From Allomyces arbusculus (lineage: Eukaryota > Blastocladiomycota > Blastocladiomycetes > Blastocladiales > Blastocladiaceae), in the NCBI GenBank assembly GCA_027604705.1, contig JADHYV010000025.1, forward strand, positions 62,001-126,000: 64,000 bases of DNA, written 5' to 3'. The translations under genes and the position numbers were made by a program. Within the stretch, counting starts at the first letter, position 1. Each line of letters starts with the position of its first letter. Positions 1 through 11,068 of the stretch are shown in pieces. The notes below the pieces were generated by a model, which was not told where the DNA came from, made no database searches, and saw only the letters and a program-made list of their open reading frames with translations.

Positions 1-2289
1 CCCGTCGCGTTCGTCACCGCCGAGGCCGTCGTTGTCGGCTTGCTTGCAAACGGATCAAACGCGCCAAACGGGTCCGCGACCGCGACATAGTTGCCCCCAC
101 CGTTCATACTCGGCGCGGCTCCCGTTGATGATGCGGCCGCAAACGGGCTCGCGGACCGCGCGGGCGCCGGACTGGCCGTGCGCGCGGCGAATGGCGACGA
201 GAAGGCGCTCGACGTGCCAGTCGGCTGTGCACCAAAGGGCAAACCCGTCGCTTGCGCAGCGAATGGCGATCCGGTCGATTGCGCGCCAAACGGCGTCGCC
301 TGCGACGCGCCAAACGGCGACCCAGTCGTGGCCGTCGGGACAGTTCCGAACGGGGACGACGATGATGCGAACGGCGCGGCATCAAACGGAGACCCGCTCG
401 TCGCGGGCGCGATGCTGCTAAACGGCGCGCCAGTCGCGCTCGTCGCGACACCACTGAACGGCGCTCCCGTCGCACTCGTCCCAACACCACCAAACGGCGC
501 GCCGCCACCAAATGCGTTAAACGGATTCCCTGTCGCGGCCGCCGTCACGGGCATCGTCGTGGCGCGTGCCGGGGACATTCCACCGCCCGCGGGCGGGTTG
601 ATGATGGCATCAAACGGCGTGAACGCGGGCCCTCCCACAGGAGCGGGCGACGGCGTGTTGCGCATGACGGGTGCCGATTCGAACAGGCCGGATCCGCCCA
701 TCGCGCCGAGTGCCGGCGCGTGCGATGCGGCAGGGAACGGGTTGGCCGACGCGGCAACGAATGGGTTGAACGCGGCACCGGTCGCGTTGGTCGGGACTGC
801 CGGTGCGGGGGCCGCGAATGGGTCGAACGCCGAGCCCGCAGTGCCGCCGAAAGGGGCAGCAAATGGACCCGAGGGCGCCGACGACGTCGAGTACGTGGAG
901 GCCGATGGCCCCGTCGGATTGGTCGCGACAAACGGGCCGGCGGCAAATGGATCAAACATGGATGCGTTCGGCTGGTGCATGGCCGACGAGAACTGGTTGG
1001 CATTGTCCTCGATTGCGTCAAAAAAGTCGATCAGCGCTGCCGGCTTAGTAGCGGGGGTAGTCACGGGTTTGGCCGGTGCGGGTGACGGCGACCGGGTGTT
1101 CTGCAGCGCCGCGTTGCGCGTCTGCGGGGACGGGACCGGTGGCGCCTGCGACGTCGCCGACGGTGCCGCCTCGTGGTGTTGCGCAACCGACAACCGTCTC
1201 CCAAGCGTCCCGTCCCCGGCCGCCGCGGCCTTCATGAGCTCGGCCTCAAGCGTATCGGCGATATCCGGGATATGTTTGAACTCGGGGATCGAGATCTGCA
1301 AGACGCCCGGCGGGAACGCGCGCGCCGTGGCCAAAAACATATCGACCCCCTTGGTCAACCCAATCAGTTGCCGGAACACGGCGATCCCAAGTTTTGCGAC
1401 AGGCACGGGCACGTCGCCGATATGCTGCAGGACATTGATGATGCCTTCGTTGAGCACGTGATAGAGCCGCATCAAGTCGCGCAGGAGCAACTTAAACGCG
1501 GCGAGCGTCACTTCGTTATCGATTTCAGAAGATGCGAATTGAGCTTTGAGCAGCACGTGCAGTTGCCGCGCAACGACGCCGAGTTCGCGCAGCAGAGATT
1601 CGGTCACGGGCGCGGTGCGCATGGCGCGCGCAACGTCGGTCGGCAAGTGCGCGTCGCGCGTCATCGACCCGTACGAGTCGGGCGACGCCTTGGACGGCGA
1701 CGACGGGCGGCAGTAGTCTTTCTTGGTTTCGCGGTAAATGTGCACCTTTTCCTCGAGGTAGGCCGCGTAGCGCTGGATGTTTTTCGCCTGCTCGATGCCT
1801 GTTTCGGGGAAAGAGGTGGATCAGCGGCTGGAGGGGCCGCGCAAGGACGGAGTAGAGCGAAACGCACGTGTGCCCGACGCGTCGCGGAACCCGGCGAGGT
1901 TGAGCATGCTCGGCTGCGTGGCCAAGAACGCGATCAAGCGCTCGCCCGACCCTTGGTCCATCAAAATGTGCGTGACGATCAGCGCCTTGAAGACGACCTG
2001 TTTGAACACTTGATCCGATCAGCTTCAGGTCCGCTCGCGCCATATCGAAATCGCGAGCAAGTAAGCGTACGCTCCAGCTCGAGTCGTGCAGCCGCATCTC
2101 GAGCAGGCGGCCAATGTCGGCAATCGAAATGTCACGACGCCACGTGGCATTGAGCACGACGGAAACGTGGTTCCATTTGGGCGCCTTTGAGTTGCGCTTG
2201 GTCGCCTTGACTACGGCTGTTTCCAGGTCCTTGACAAATAGCGCCTTGGCCGCCACCATTTTTTCCATGACGCGGTCGGAGGTCGACAT
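1..2289 (-). CDS. AP180/CALM-type clathrin adaptor (ANTH domain), 3' end off window
   Basis: Predicted endocytic adaptor that binds plasma-membrane phosphoinositides through an ANTH domain and recruits clathrin, AP-2 and EH-domain proteins. Exons on the minus strand: 2289-2071, 1997-1868 and 1798 to the window edge, with introns of 73 and 69 bases. The N-terminal 110 or so residues match ANTH: a VVKATKRNSKAPKWNHV segment, then DSSWSVVFKALIVTHILM across intron 1, then FRDASGTR and YAAYLEEKVHIY. After about residue 330 the chain becomes low complexity with many NPF, SPF, APF and DPF tripeptides, which is the usual peptide repertoire for EH-domain and AP-2 appendage binding. At least 715 residues are encoded and no stop is reached. 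The ATG at 2289 opens the ANTH helix directly. Yeast counterparts are Yap1801/Yap1802; which ortholog this is cannot be decided. Confidence 0.88.
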
Positions 2290-2970
2290 CTTGGGGCGTG
2301 CGTCGCGGTGGGCTCAAGGTCGGATCGGATCGGAGGTGATGGGGAGCGCGGTAGAGCGCCTGATCCACGGCAACAGCCGTCGCGGATTTGAGGTTCTGCT
2401 GAGATGGGTCGGCGTGCGTCGATTGCGGCAAGTTGGACGCGCCGGCGAGGTGGAGAGCGGCCAGGAGAACGGCTCGAAAGGTGGAGAATGAGAAAGGGGA
2501 CAGAAATGGCGCGCGGAAAGGCAAAAATGAGGAGTTGTCTCGCAGCGGCACGAACGATAGCCGTGGCATGATTTCCACGCGCGATTATGCCATTTGGCAC
2601 ACCGCATGCACCACGCCGTACCGCGTGTGCTTGCTGGTAAACTGGCACCGGAGTCGCTGGCCTCGACGACGTGCTCGACCACCATTGCTCACGCCCACTG
2701 CGACTCCCCGCAACCGTTCGACCCGTCCTGTTTGTACTAAGTTTTATTGCAACCACTCCGAAAAGCTCGCGGGTTCAAGCCGTTTGCGAACCGTCCTGGC
2801 ACTACTATGACCGCGCCGAAAGCCGCTGTGGAACTCTTAGCTGCACGCGCGATGCGTCGACATGCCTGTGAAGCAAGCGTGAACGCCAAGAGTATTGCAG
2901 CTGACCGTAATGCACGTCAACGACACGCTCAATGTAGCTCTCCGCACTCGCTTGAGAATCCACCCGAAAA
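2290..2970. other. Divergent intergenic region between AP180-like gene and MPC1
   Basis: The 681 bases separate two genes transcribed away from each other, so both promoters should lie here. I see no convincing TATA box, repeat or RNA gene. Short open frames occur on both strands but lack coding character. Confidence 0.5.
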
Positions 2971-3765
2971 ATGGCGTCGTGGGCCCGTTCGTTCGGGCAA
3001 AAGCTCGGCTCCAAGGAGTTCCGCAATTACCTCATGAGGTACATTTTTCCGGTCGCGACGCGTTGTTTCTACTGTTATAGACTCGTTCGCTCACTTGTTA
3101 TGCCGTCTTTCTCGCCAGCACCGTTCGTATCCCTTCGGCCGAGCCGTTCTCCCCATTTGTCGTCAATTGACCTCCATGCTCCGCTTAATCGCACGCGCCG
3201 ACTCGTCATCAACAGCACTTCTGGGGACCCGGTACGCGCTGAACCACGGTCTGCACTCTTCGCCACCTCTGGAAAATTAACCGCGTCGACAACTGGATAG
3301 TCGCAAACTGGGGTCTGCCGCTCGCGGCCATTGCCGACATGAAGAAGGACCCGGAGGTCATTTCGGGCAACATGACTATTGGTGCGTCTTCACCACTCCG
3401 TGCCAGCTCCGTGCCCGCAAACATCTCATTTACACGTCTTTCTCCACCACAGCCATGTCCGTCTACTCGATCCTGTTCATGCGCTTCGCGTGGATGGTCA
3501 AGCCGCGCAACTACCTGCTGCTCGGCGTGCACGTCACCAACGAGACGGCGCAGCTGATACAGGGGTACCGGTTCGTCAACTACTGGTAGTACGTGTCGCT
3601 CGCTGAGTCTCCACACCGCGCCTCTTCTCGACCTGATTGCTCACACCGTCGCGACCTTACTTTAGCCTCGGCGGCAAGGAAAAGAAGGAGAAGGAGGCGC
3701 TCGCCATCGCCGCTGCTTCCGCCGCGCCCGTTGCTGCAGCGTCGCCGTCGTCGTCGAGTCAATAA
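2971..3765 (+). CDS. MPC1: Mitochondrial pyruvate carrier subunit 1
   Basis: Subunit of the inner-membrane heterodimer that imports pyruvate into mitochondria. The proposed model has six exons: 2971-3038, a 4-base microexon 3119-3122, 3216-3231, 3301-3381, 3453-3585 and 3666-3765, giving 133 residues. The family core is clear: [20 protein letters not shown], then [33 protein letters not shown] and [12 protein letters not shown]. The microexon supplies the S-T just before HFWGP and restores frame; without it there would be a 177-base intron and a frame break, while with it the two introns are 80 and 93 bases. The C-terminal tail after the last intron is short, Lys/Glu and then Ala/Ser rich. 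Length is slightly above the usual 105-130 residues. The family call is very firm; the microexon is inference. Confidence 0.92.
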
Positions 3766-4268
3766 ACGGCGCACCACGACCATTGATTGTTTTCGTTTTC
3801 TTCCGCACGTCTCCGATCCTTCTCCACCACTTGCGCTCGGTCTTTGATACAGTGTCTCCCGTCAATTTCCACCAACATTCTTTCGCGCCTGCTCTCTCCA
3901 CTCCGTGCTGGACACTCTTGCCAACCTTGAAAAGCACGAGCGTCGCGCTCTTCACCTACACTCTCTGCGCTTCCTTCCCCTCCACTCCCCCATTTCACAA
4001 CAGAGGAACAATATGTAGCTGCCAATTTCCCCGTACTGCGGGCCCGTTATCCGAAAATGATGATCTATTCCGATTGCCGACCAATTTTGCCTGGTGGAGA
4101 TCGCAAAAACCGAAAAGACCGAAAGAAAGCCCAATGCACGACCACGCGAAAGCAAGAACAAGAAACCATGAGCCTGCGCACGAGCACGCCTACTCGGCCG
4201 CAAATCAAAAACCAGCCCCGCACTCCCTCGCCTATCCGTTCCTACCCAAACGCGCACTTCCACCACCA
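3766..4268. other. Convergent intergenic region, nothing recognised
   Basis: This 503-base stretch lies between the 3' ends of MPC1 and the uridine kinase gene. It should contain both 3' UTRs. I see no gene, repeat or RNA in it. Confidence 0.5.
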
Positions 4269-5657
4269 CTAGTTCGGCACCTCGCCGTACGGCTCATTCC
4301 GCTCGCGCACTGCCGCCGCATTCAGGGCCCCAACCACACCATGGCTTGCACCCGCCAACATCTGCACGGACGGCACACGCCGCGGCGTGCCGCGCGCCGA
4401 CGACTCGGCCGAGACGGGTTCCGAGTCGGCTGCGGCGATCGCCGACGTGGTCCCCGGGTGCGGGCCGGACATGAGGCTCAGACTGGCCAGGGACGCGGCA
4501 ATCGCTCCGCGGTGCGGGTGCGCAGCGTGGTGCAGGTTCAGTTCCGACGCGGACGGCGACTGGAGCGGATTCACGTTGGCGAGCGTGACGAGCAGGTCGT
4601 CGATGTGTTGCAGCAGGATCGAGAGGGCAATGCGATTCGAGGCACCGCGCGGGATGATGATGTCAGCGTATTTCTTGGTCTAGGGACACCAGAAACGACG
4701 GTCAGCTTGCATGAGAAATTGAGCAAGGGATGGGAGATGTCAGTACCGGGAGCACAAAGTCCTCAAACGCCGGCTTGACGAACCGGATCCACTGGTTCAA
4801 GATTGTTTCCAATGGCTTCACTTGCCGCCCGTTGCCACCGACCGTGTCGCGGTGCACGGTCGCGGCGAGGCGCGCGTCCGAGTCGAGGTCGACAAACAGG
4901 TGCATCGATTGCAGGTCGCGGATCTTACGCTTGTAGAGCACGAGAATGCCCTCCAGCAGGATAATGTCGGTTGGCGGGAAGGGTTCGTAGCCGATGCTAG
5001 TTTTGGACGGCCGGATGGTGGTGAGAAACGTTGACGCGACGTGGAGAAATAGAGGAAGGGAGCGGAACGAACCGCTTGCGCTCGACGAGGTCGAATTTGG
5101 GCACCTGGGTTGGGCGGTGCGCGACCACGTCGTTTAGAAAGGCCTCGAGGAGCTTCCAATCAAACGCGTCTTTGAAGTCGGGTGGAGAAGAAGCGTCAGA
5201 ACACGGCTGACCAGTCTAATACAGCGCAAGAGATGACAGGTCGCACCAGGATGGTCAAAATTGAAGTTGCCCTCTAGGGGAGGGAGGTCATGTACGTCAG
5301 CATCGGCTCCATGTCGTGCACACGGCCCAGACCCAAATTACCATTGGCAAGCTCGACCTCGTCGGCCGTCAAAGGCCGGTAGAAATCAGACAGCGAGACG
5401 GTGGCCATGCGGCGGTGGAGCCTCGGGTGCTTTTCGCTGAGCGACTCGGTGATGTAGGCACACACTTCTTTCTGGAGATCGAGGAGCGCAGCGAGGCCAT
5501 GGATGCGTGGGTGCCTCTTCGTCAGCGTTGGTGTCGCGATGGTGCACGGCGAGCAGACTGTCGACTTGGCTGTTGGTTTTCATGTTGGTGAAGAGTCGTC
5601 GAGCACCTTGCCGCTCGCGCTACCGCCTGCCACGCCGATAATAAACGGGAAGTTCAT
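4269..5657 (-). CDS. Uridine/cytidine kinase
   Basis: Phosphorylates uridine and cytidine in pyrimidine salvage; a URK1/UCK-type P-loop kinase. Six exons on the minus strand: 5657-5607, 5471-5342, 5273-5247, 5169-5073, 4996-4747 and 4679-4269, giving 321 residues. Visible motifs are the Walker A stretch [10 protein letters not shown] at the end of exon 1, [34 protein letters not shown], the [11 protein letters not shown] strand, [12 protein letters not shown] and [11 protein letters not shown]. The tail after about residue 230 is Ala/Ser rich and not part of the family core. The ATG at 5657 places the P-loop near the N terminus as in bacterial Udk; the frame is open upstream to an ATG at 5843, so a longer start is possible. 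Intron 1 falls exactly after the P-loop lysine, and the predicted next residue is Lys rather than the usual Ser/Thr, so that junction deserves checking. Confidence 0.9.
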
Positions 5658-6054
5658 GGCGTTGAGGTCCTGTTGCCGCAGCTCGTCGTGGTGGTTGGAT
5701 CGTTGCGCTGATCGACGCTCCGAGCGTGATCGTTGTCGACGAAGACCTGGATTGGAAGCCTCCGAGATACGATCTGGCGTGCGCTGCCGTGCGGGGGAGG
5801 CGAAGGTTCGAAAAGTCACTCCCAGCCGGACCTGGTCACGCACAAAGGCCGCCTCTCGAGGTGTCCACGCGACATGCTCGTGCCCGAGGGCCCCCGCTCA
5901 CCTCGCCGTCACCAACACACGCCAACAGCACCGCTGCTAACGGCGCAGTGACGAGCCGGCGCTCTTCGACGTCGATTTCCGCCACCACCACGCCCACGCC
6001 GCCCCCGGCACTCGCTGCATTTGCACCGCGTGTGCCGCGGCCGCGCTCTGCGCC
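5658..6054. promoter_or_regulatory. Divergent promoter region of uridine kinase and CABLES-like gene
   Basis: These 397 bases separate two start codons facing away from each other. By position it should carry both promoters. No specific element can be named. If the kinase starts at 5843 the shared region shrinks to about 210 bases. Confidence 0.4.
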
Positions 6055-8106
6055 ATGCCTGTCGCCACCGCCGTCTCGACTGCCGCAAACATGGCCCGCC
6101 CAACATCGGTGCCAGTGACTCCCCACGCCCTACCTGCTCAGCCCGTGCCCGCACCCGTTTCGACGAGCTTGCCGCCGCGTTCGCCCGCCACGTCGGCCGC
6201 CGCACTCGCCTTCCTGTCGGGCATCTCGCTGACGGCCTCAACGGCGCGCCGCGCCGCCAAGCGGCACTCGTCGCAAGTCGCCTCGGCCGCACCCAAGCAC
6301 GCGGCGCCCGCGTCGGTCGCATCCACAAGCGAATTGTCGTCGGCCGCATCGTCAGCCGTCTCCGTCGTTGGCCCGTCCCTGCCCGCTCCGCTCGATGCCA
6401 CCGTTAAGCTCGACCAAATTGCCGAGGCGCCCGCGCCAACGCCCACATCGGCGCCGACTGTGTCCGCACCGCCCCATCGCATCACCACTCCGGCGCCGTC
6501 GCTCTCGCCGCGGCACGAGGCGGCGCTCTCGTTCCTGCTGCACATCCCGCTGCACCCTGCGCACCCACCGCCGCTCCCGGCGCCGTCCATACCGTGGCCG
6601 CGTCCGGACGACGACGGTTTTCGAATACCAGACGCGCACGCGCCGCTGCGGCTCGTCCCCGCCCTACCGGCGCTCTCCACGCAATCCCTCCCGCAGTCGC
6701 ATCATGATGACGACGCCTCGACGAGCTCGAGCTCCAACGATTCGGCCCCGACGCCATCGAGTACCGCGGCTGCGAGCCCCGCGGCGATCCGCGCGCAGTA
6801 TGCGCTCGCGCATGCCGCAGATCAGCCGAAACGCTCGCAGTGGGTCCTGGCCAACGGGTCGCCGTTCGGGCGGTCGACTTTGTTCCCTTACCGCGCGAAC
6901 GATAGCAATGTGACCGTCACGGTGACTAAACACGAGTCGCGTCCGGCACTGCGCCATCGTGGGCGCGCGAGTAATGCCGAGTCGTACGCACACTTGCTTC
7001 TGCCGACCGGCGCACTGTGCGCGCCGGCGTCGCCTGCCGCCAGCACCCGACCGGCACCGCAATCTGCCCCTGTGCGCGACGAGTGGGACGACTCGGACGA
7101 CGAAGGCGATTCGCCGCATACTGGGTGGCTCGCACGCCGCCCGCGCAGCCACTCCGACGCCGTCGAGCACTCTCCCTGCGCCTCGCCCACACGCGCGCCA
7201 ACCTCGTCGCACCATCTCGGCGACGACGATTCCGTGGATCTCGTTTCCGCCGGCGCCGACTTGCTGCACCACCACCACCCGGCGGCGCACACGACAGGGT
7301 ATGACCCGAATTACCTCGACGATCCGGCGTTGACGACGGGTCGGCACAAGACGGTCATGGCGTTACCGGGCATGCTCGGTTCGATTTTGCAGTATACACG
7401 ACCTGAGGACGTGAAGCAGGACTTGAATGCGCGGTTCCGCGCGACGCACCCGGATGTGGATCCGTCGTTGACGTTGTCGCAGATTCGCAATTTGAAGCGG
7501 CGGTTAATCAAGGTCGGGCAGATTTGCGTACGTATTTTTCTGTACACTTGGCGGATTATGTGCGAGCAGGGATTGATACTGTGTTTGAACATATTTGTAG
7601 GACCTGGAAATATCGAGCGTCGCCAAGGCCTTTGTCTACTTTGAGAAACTCGTCCTCAAGGTCCGCACCTCCTCCTCCCATCACGCTGTCACGCTCGCAT
7701 CCTCGCTCACCTTATCCTCCCACCCCACCCACAGCGCATCGTTCAAAAAACGAACCGCCGGCTCATTGGCGCCATTTGCCTGCTGCTCGCGACCAAGGTT
7801 AACGAACCGAAAGGCTTCAAATTCGGCCCGTTGCTCGACACGCTCGCCAAGGAACTCGGTGTCTCGGCCAAGGCTATTCGCGAGCACGAGTTTCAGACGT
7901 TTGCTCAGCTCGAATTCAATCTTTACCTGGCGCCCGCCGAGTTCATTCCGCACTTTGAGCGCATCTTTGCCACCCTCGGTACGTTGGCTCGCGGATCGAG
8001 GGCGGGATTGAGTGGATGGACGGCGGACTCACGCGTTTGCGCGACGGTAGAGTATAACGACGTGCAGGAGTATCTCGGCGAGACGCAGTTTTTTCTCGCG
8101 CGATAG
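6055..8106 (+). CDS. CABLES-like protein with C-terminal cyclin box
   Basis: Resembles CABLES1/2 (CDK5 and ABL1 enzyme substrate), which in animals link cyclin-dependent kinases to other kinases. Exons 6055-7527, 7601-7660, 7735-7978 and 8051-8106 (introns 73, 74 and 72 bases) give 610 residues. The first 420 or so residues are Pro/Ala/Ser-rich and low complexity. The conserved part starts at YDPNYLDDPAL and continues through GRHKTVMALPG, IRNLKRRLIKV, then AKAFVYFEKLVLK, RRLIGAICLLLATKVNE, LAKELGVSAKAI and EFQTFAQLEFNLYL. These correspond in order to the CABLES signature and its truncated cyclin box. The gene is divergent from the uridine kinase gene. The first in-frame ATG of the long exon was taken as the start; a second at 6090 is possible. 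The family match is strong, the function in a fungus unknown. Confidence 0.88.
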
Positions 8107-9512
8107 CGTCGGGCGTTGAGGCGCGAGGCGACGAGGCAAGATGTGGTGCTGGGAGTGGGGTTATTGCTACGGGCGTGTGATATTTTAGCCAAAAGACATT
8201 CTTCTTTACGTTTCGTCTCGTCCATGACACTCTGCGAGTTGATTGCCGCAAAAGTGAAAAGTTTTGCACGCGTGTGAGCAGGGGAACTGCGACCGTCCTT
8301 GTGTCAGGATGCTCCTCCTGCTGAGTGAAAAATGGGCCGTTTGAGAATCTCATCATATCGTCCTACCGGGACTGTGCCAACACTCGTTTCGTGTGATTTT
8401 GCACTGTTCAGGGTCGTTTAAAACCTGGGCAGACCAGTTCGTCGGACTCTCTCACAATTGCTATCTGGGCAAGCTTTCCTGAGCTGAAAATGAAGACATT
8501 GCTGCTGCAATGGCACCCAAATCATCAGCATGCGCGAACTCCACACCAGGACGGTATTGGCCGAGCAGAGCTCATAATATTGCGACATGGCATGACGGGA
8601 TGGCAATCTTGGGCTTTAAAATGGTCAAGGGAACCCATCAACGCGGTTGCGTGATCCGACGTGCTGACGTTCGTCTTCGAGCCCTCGCCAGTCCGTGGCA
8701 CGGGCAGATTACCGCCACCGCCTCTTACGTCACTATTTGACGCGGTAGCGCGCATCGTCGGCGTCGGCGGCAACACTGTTCCATATGCATACGCCGCCGG
8801 TGATGGCGGGACGGCAGATGACGGTGGCAGTGGGAGTATTGGATCGTGGGATGGCGCCGACGCGCCGCGGAAGCGGGCCGGCGTGGGGAGGGCGCTCGTT
8901 CTGCATTTGCATGCAGTGGGGGAGGTGTCGACGGGGTCGACGGGATGAGTGGCGGGACTTCGGCCGGTTCGGGGAGGCAGGGAGTGATAGGGGATGTACC
9001 TCTGTATTTGTGTCTGTTCTTCATGGTCCGGATCTCTCACAGGGCTGTTTAACCGGCTCTACGCATCTACCTGCCCGTTTGCGTAGAAATGATTATTGCA
9101 TTTGGGTTTCCTGTTTCCGTACAAGTGTCCAAGACTTGTTGTACGAACAATAACTCCTACCTAGCCCTGGTTTTCGATTCGGGAATAGTGCTTGAGGGAT
9201 GTTGCATTGCGCTGACAATCAGTTGTGACTGAAACTGTGAGCTGACCGGGTCCCTGTTCATTCCCATCGTCTGGAAAATCGAGCAAGATGATATGAGATT
9301 CAGGAAGCTTCAGCATATGAAATCAAGCAACTAAAGAAGGGAGCACTTTCGTCGAGACCAAAGCTTGACGGACGGGGACAGGAAAGTGGAAGGATCAGAC
9401 AAAAAGACGCTGGAATTCACAACGCAATCAGATACAATGGAAAGGGTCATGGTCAATCGGTCCTAACCCATTTACTCATGTCCCATGGTTGCGCCTGCGT
9501 TGTAACAAGCAA
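8107..9512. other. Gene-poor stretch with one weak minus-strand reading frame
   Basis: The 1.4 kb after the CABLES-like gene is AT-richer than its neighbours. A Pro/Ser/Thr-rich minus frame at 9040-8525 could be a coding remnant but has no splice partner or motif I can support. No repeat or RNA gene was seen. Confidence 0.4.
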
Positions 9513-10980
9513 TCAGCGTCTTGCCTGGGACTGCAAAATTAATTCAAGGTCTTCCACTCGACCCATGACATAGGCGGTAAATGTGGCCGCTTCTGCGTCG
9601 GATCCAAAAGAGATGAGGACGCTATACCCAAATGGCGACATGGCTAAGCCCATTGCGGGGTAGTCGACAAACGTTGCACCATGCGGCCGAGCTAAGCGCA
9701 GCACCACCTGGCGGTCCGTGTGTTCGTCGATATTGTTAAGGTAGACTGCGTACCGGGGCTGGTATCACGGTCGTGTTTGCACTTGATGAATACGATGTTG
9801 AGCAATTACCAGTAAATAATGCTTGCAGTGTGCTGGCCACGCTACCAACCACGACCTAGTCTCTTGATACGTCTCTTGAGTCGCGTTGGTAAAACGAGGA
9901 GAGCAAAGCACTGTTCCAAACTGAGCCGAAGATGGCATCACATGCCTCGAGGCCTGGTTCCCACCAAATGAACTGGGCTGGTGGCGCTCCGATTGGCGGC
10001 GCTCACAGAGACAATGGCCATCCCGGTTGAGGATGAGCGGCATCTGGCATTAGATAGCCGTTGGGATGAGCTGGAGCATATGGCATCCAATCGCCATGTG
10101 CTGCAAGATGCCATCCAGCCGCCTGTGGATCTGGCACGCCGCCCATCCATCCAGTAGCGAGTGGGACCCCCATTGCAGCTTGACTGTTGGGCGGGGTGCC
10201 TGGCGTCCACCCTGCTTGGCCTGGCGCATGAGGCTTTGTTGGCGTGCCCCGGAACGATGTAGTCGACGCCCACAGAGCTTGATTCGGCGTTTCAGGCATG
10301 GCGCCAGCACGGAAGGGTCCACCGTGAGGCTCTGGCTGCAGCAGTGCAGCTCTTGTAGCAGGCATGGGTCGACTGTGCTCGAACGCCTTGCTCGCGCGAC
10401 GAGAATCGGGCGGAGCTCCACCATCATTGTCCAATTTGCCACTGACCATGTTGGCAAGACCGTTCTCGCTCATATTTGCTTCTTCGAGTGGTGCAAATGC
10501 ATGTCCAGGTCGATCCAGTCAATCGATTCGCCCGTCAACTGGCGCTTGGGCACGATCTTTTCCAGCTCTTTCATCATGTCCGTGAGACGTTGAATATTGT
10601 CGTCAGCGTCACGTCGCTCGTCCATGTTGGTCATCAAGGCCGCTTCCTGCTGCAGCATTGCAATAGTTGCTGATAGCTCGCCAACCGGGTTGTATCTCGT
10701 TTGCTGTTCATCTCCTGCGCAAGGTCGAAGACCTCGACGTCGACTTTGCAGCTCGAACCAAGACGCTTGTGGTCAAGTACAACATTGGCGCGTCCACGTT
10801 GGCACACGAAGAATAGGGTTACGACGGGTGAGCAGCCTGTGTTAGGGTATTTATCGTTTCACAACAGCGCAATGCTATTCATCGAATTCGTCGCGAGTGA
10901 GCTTGATTTGGCGCTGTTCCTCCATCGGGTTAGCATGCAACCTTGCTTGGATCGCTTCATCAGCCAAGGTTAGATTTCCA
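9513..10980 (-). pseudogene. Coding remnants of an unrecognised gene (coiled-coil and Pro-rich exons)
   Basis: Three minus-strand blocks look like exons of one gene. The last, 9758-9513, follows a good acceptor (ATACCAG) and encodes 81 residues including YAVYLNNIDEHTD, FVDYPAMGLAMSPFG and a C terminus LELILQSQARR. Upstream, 10473-10010 encodes a Pro/Gly/Ala-rich segment with the repeated flavour GWMGG and PHAPGQAGW. Before it, 10720-10500 encodes an acidic-basic coiled coil (NIQRLTDMMKELEKIV) ending DWIDLDMH. The coiled-coil block and the Pro-rich block are in different frames with no good intron between them, so the gene is probably damaged. I do not recognise the family. It may or may not join the ILEI-domain remnant just upstream. 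Confidence 0.4.
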
Positions 10981-11068
10981 ACATTAGACGCCTGCCATAC
11001 TTCAAGCACAAAAATTGGGCATGTAGGGAAAGGACACTTACACGGCACCGCTGATGCAGTATGGGCGG

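Noticed and set aside
91-1461. 456-residue plus-strand open frame
   Set aside because: It is the antisense shadow of the AP180-like exon. High GC content keeps several frames open. The minus strand has ANTH and NPF motifs, the plus strand none.
2760-2800. B-box-like GGGTTCAAGCC as a possible tRNA
   Set aside because: No acceptor stem, D arm or anticodon arm can be folded around it.
8525-9040. Pro-rich minus-strand frame of 171 residues
   Set aside because: It lies in a gene-poor block, lacks a recognisable domain, start context or neighbouring exons. It may be a remnant but I cannot support a gene.
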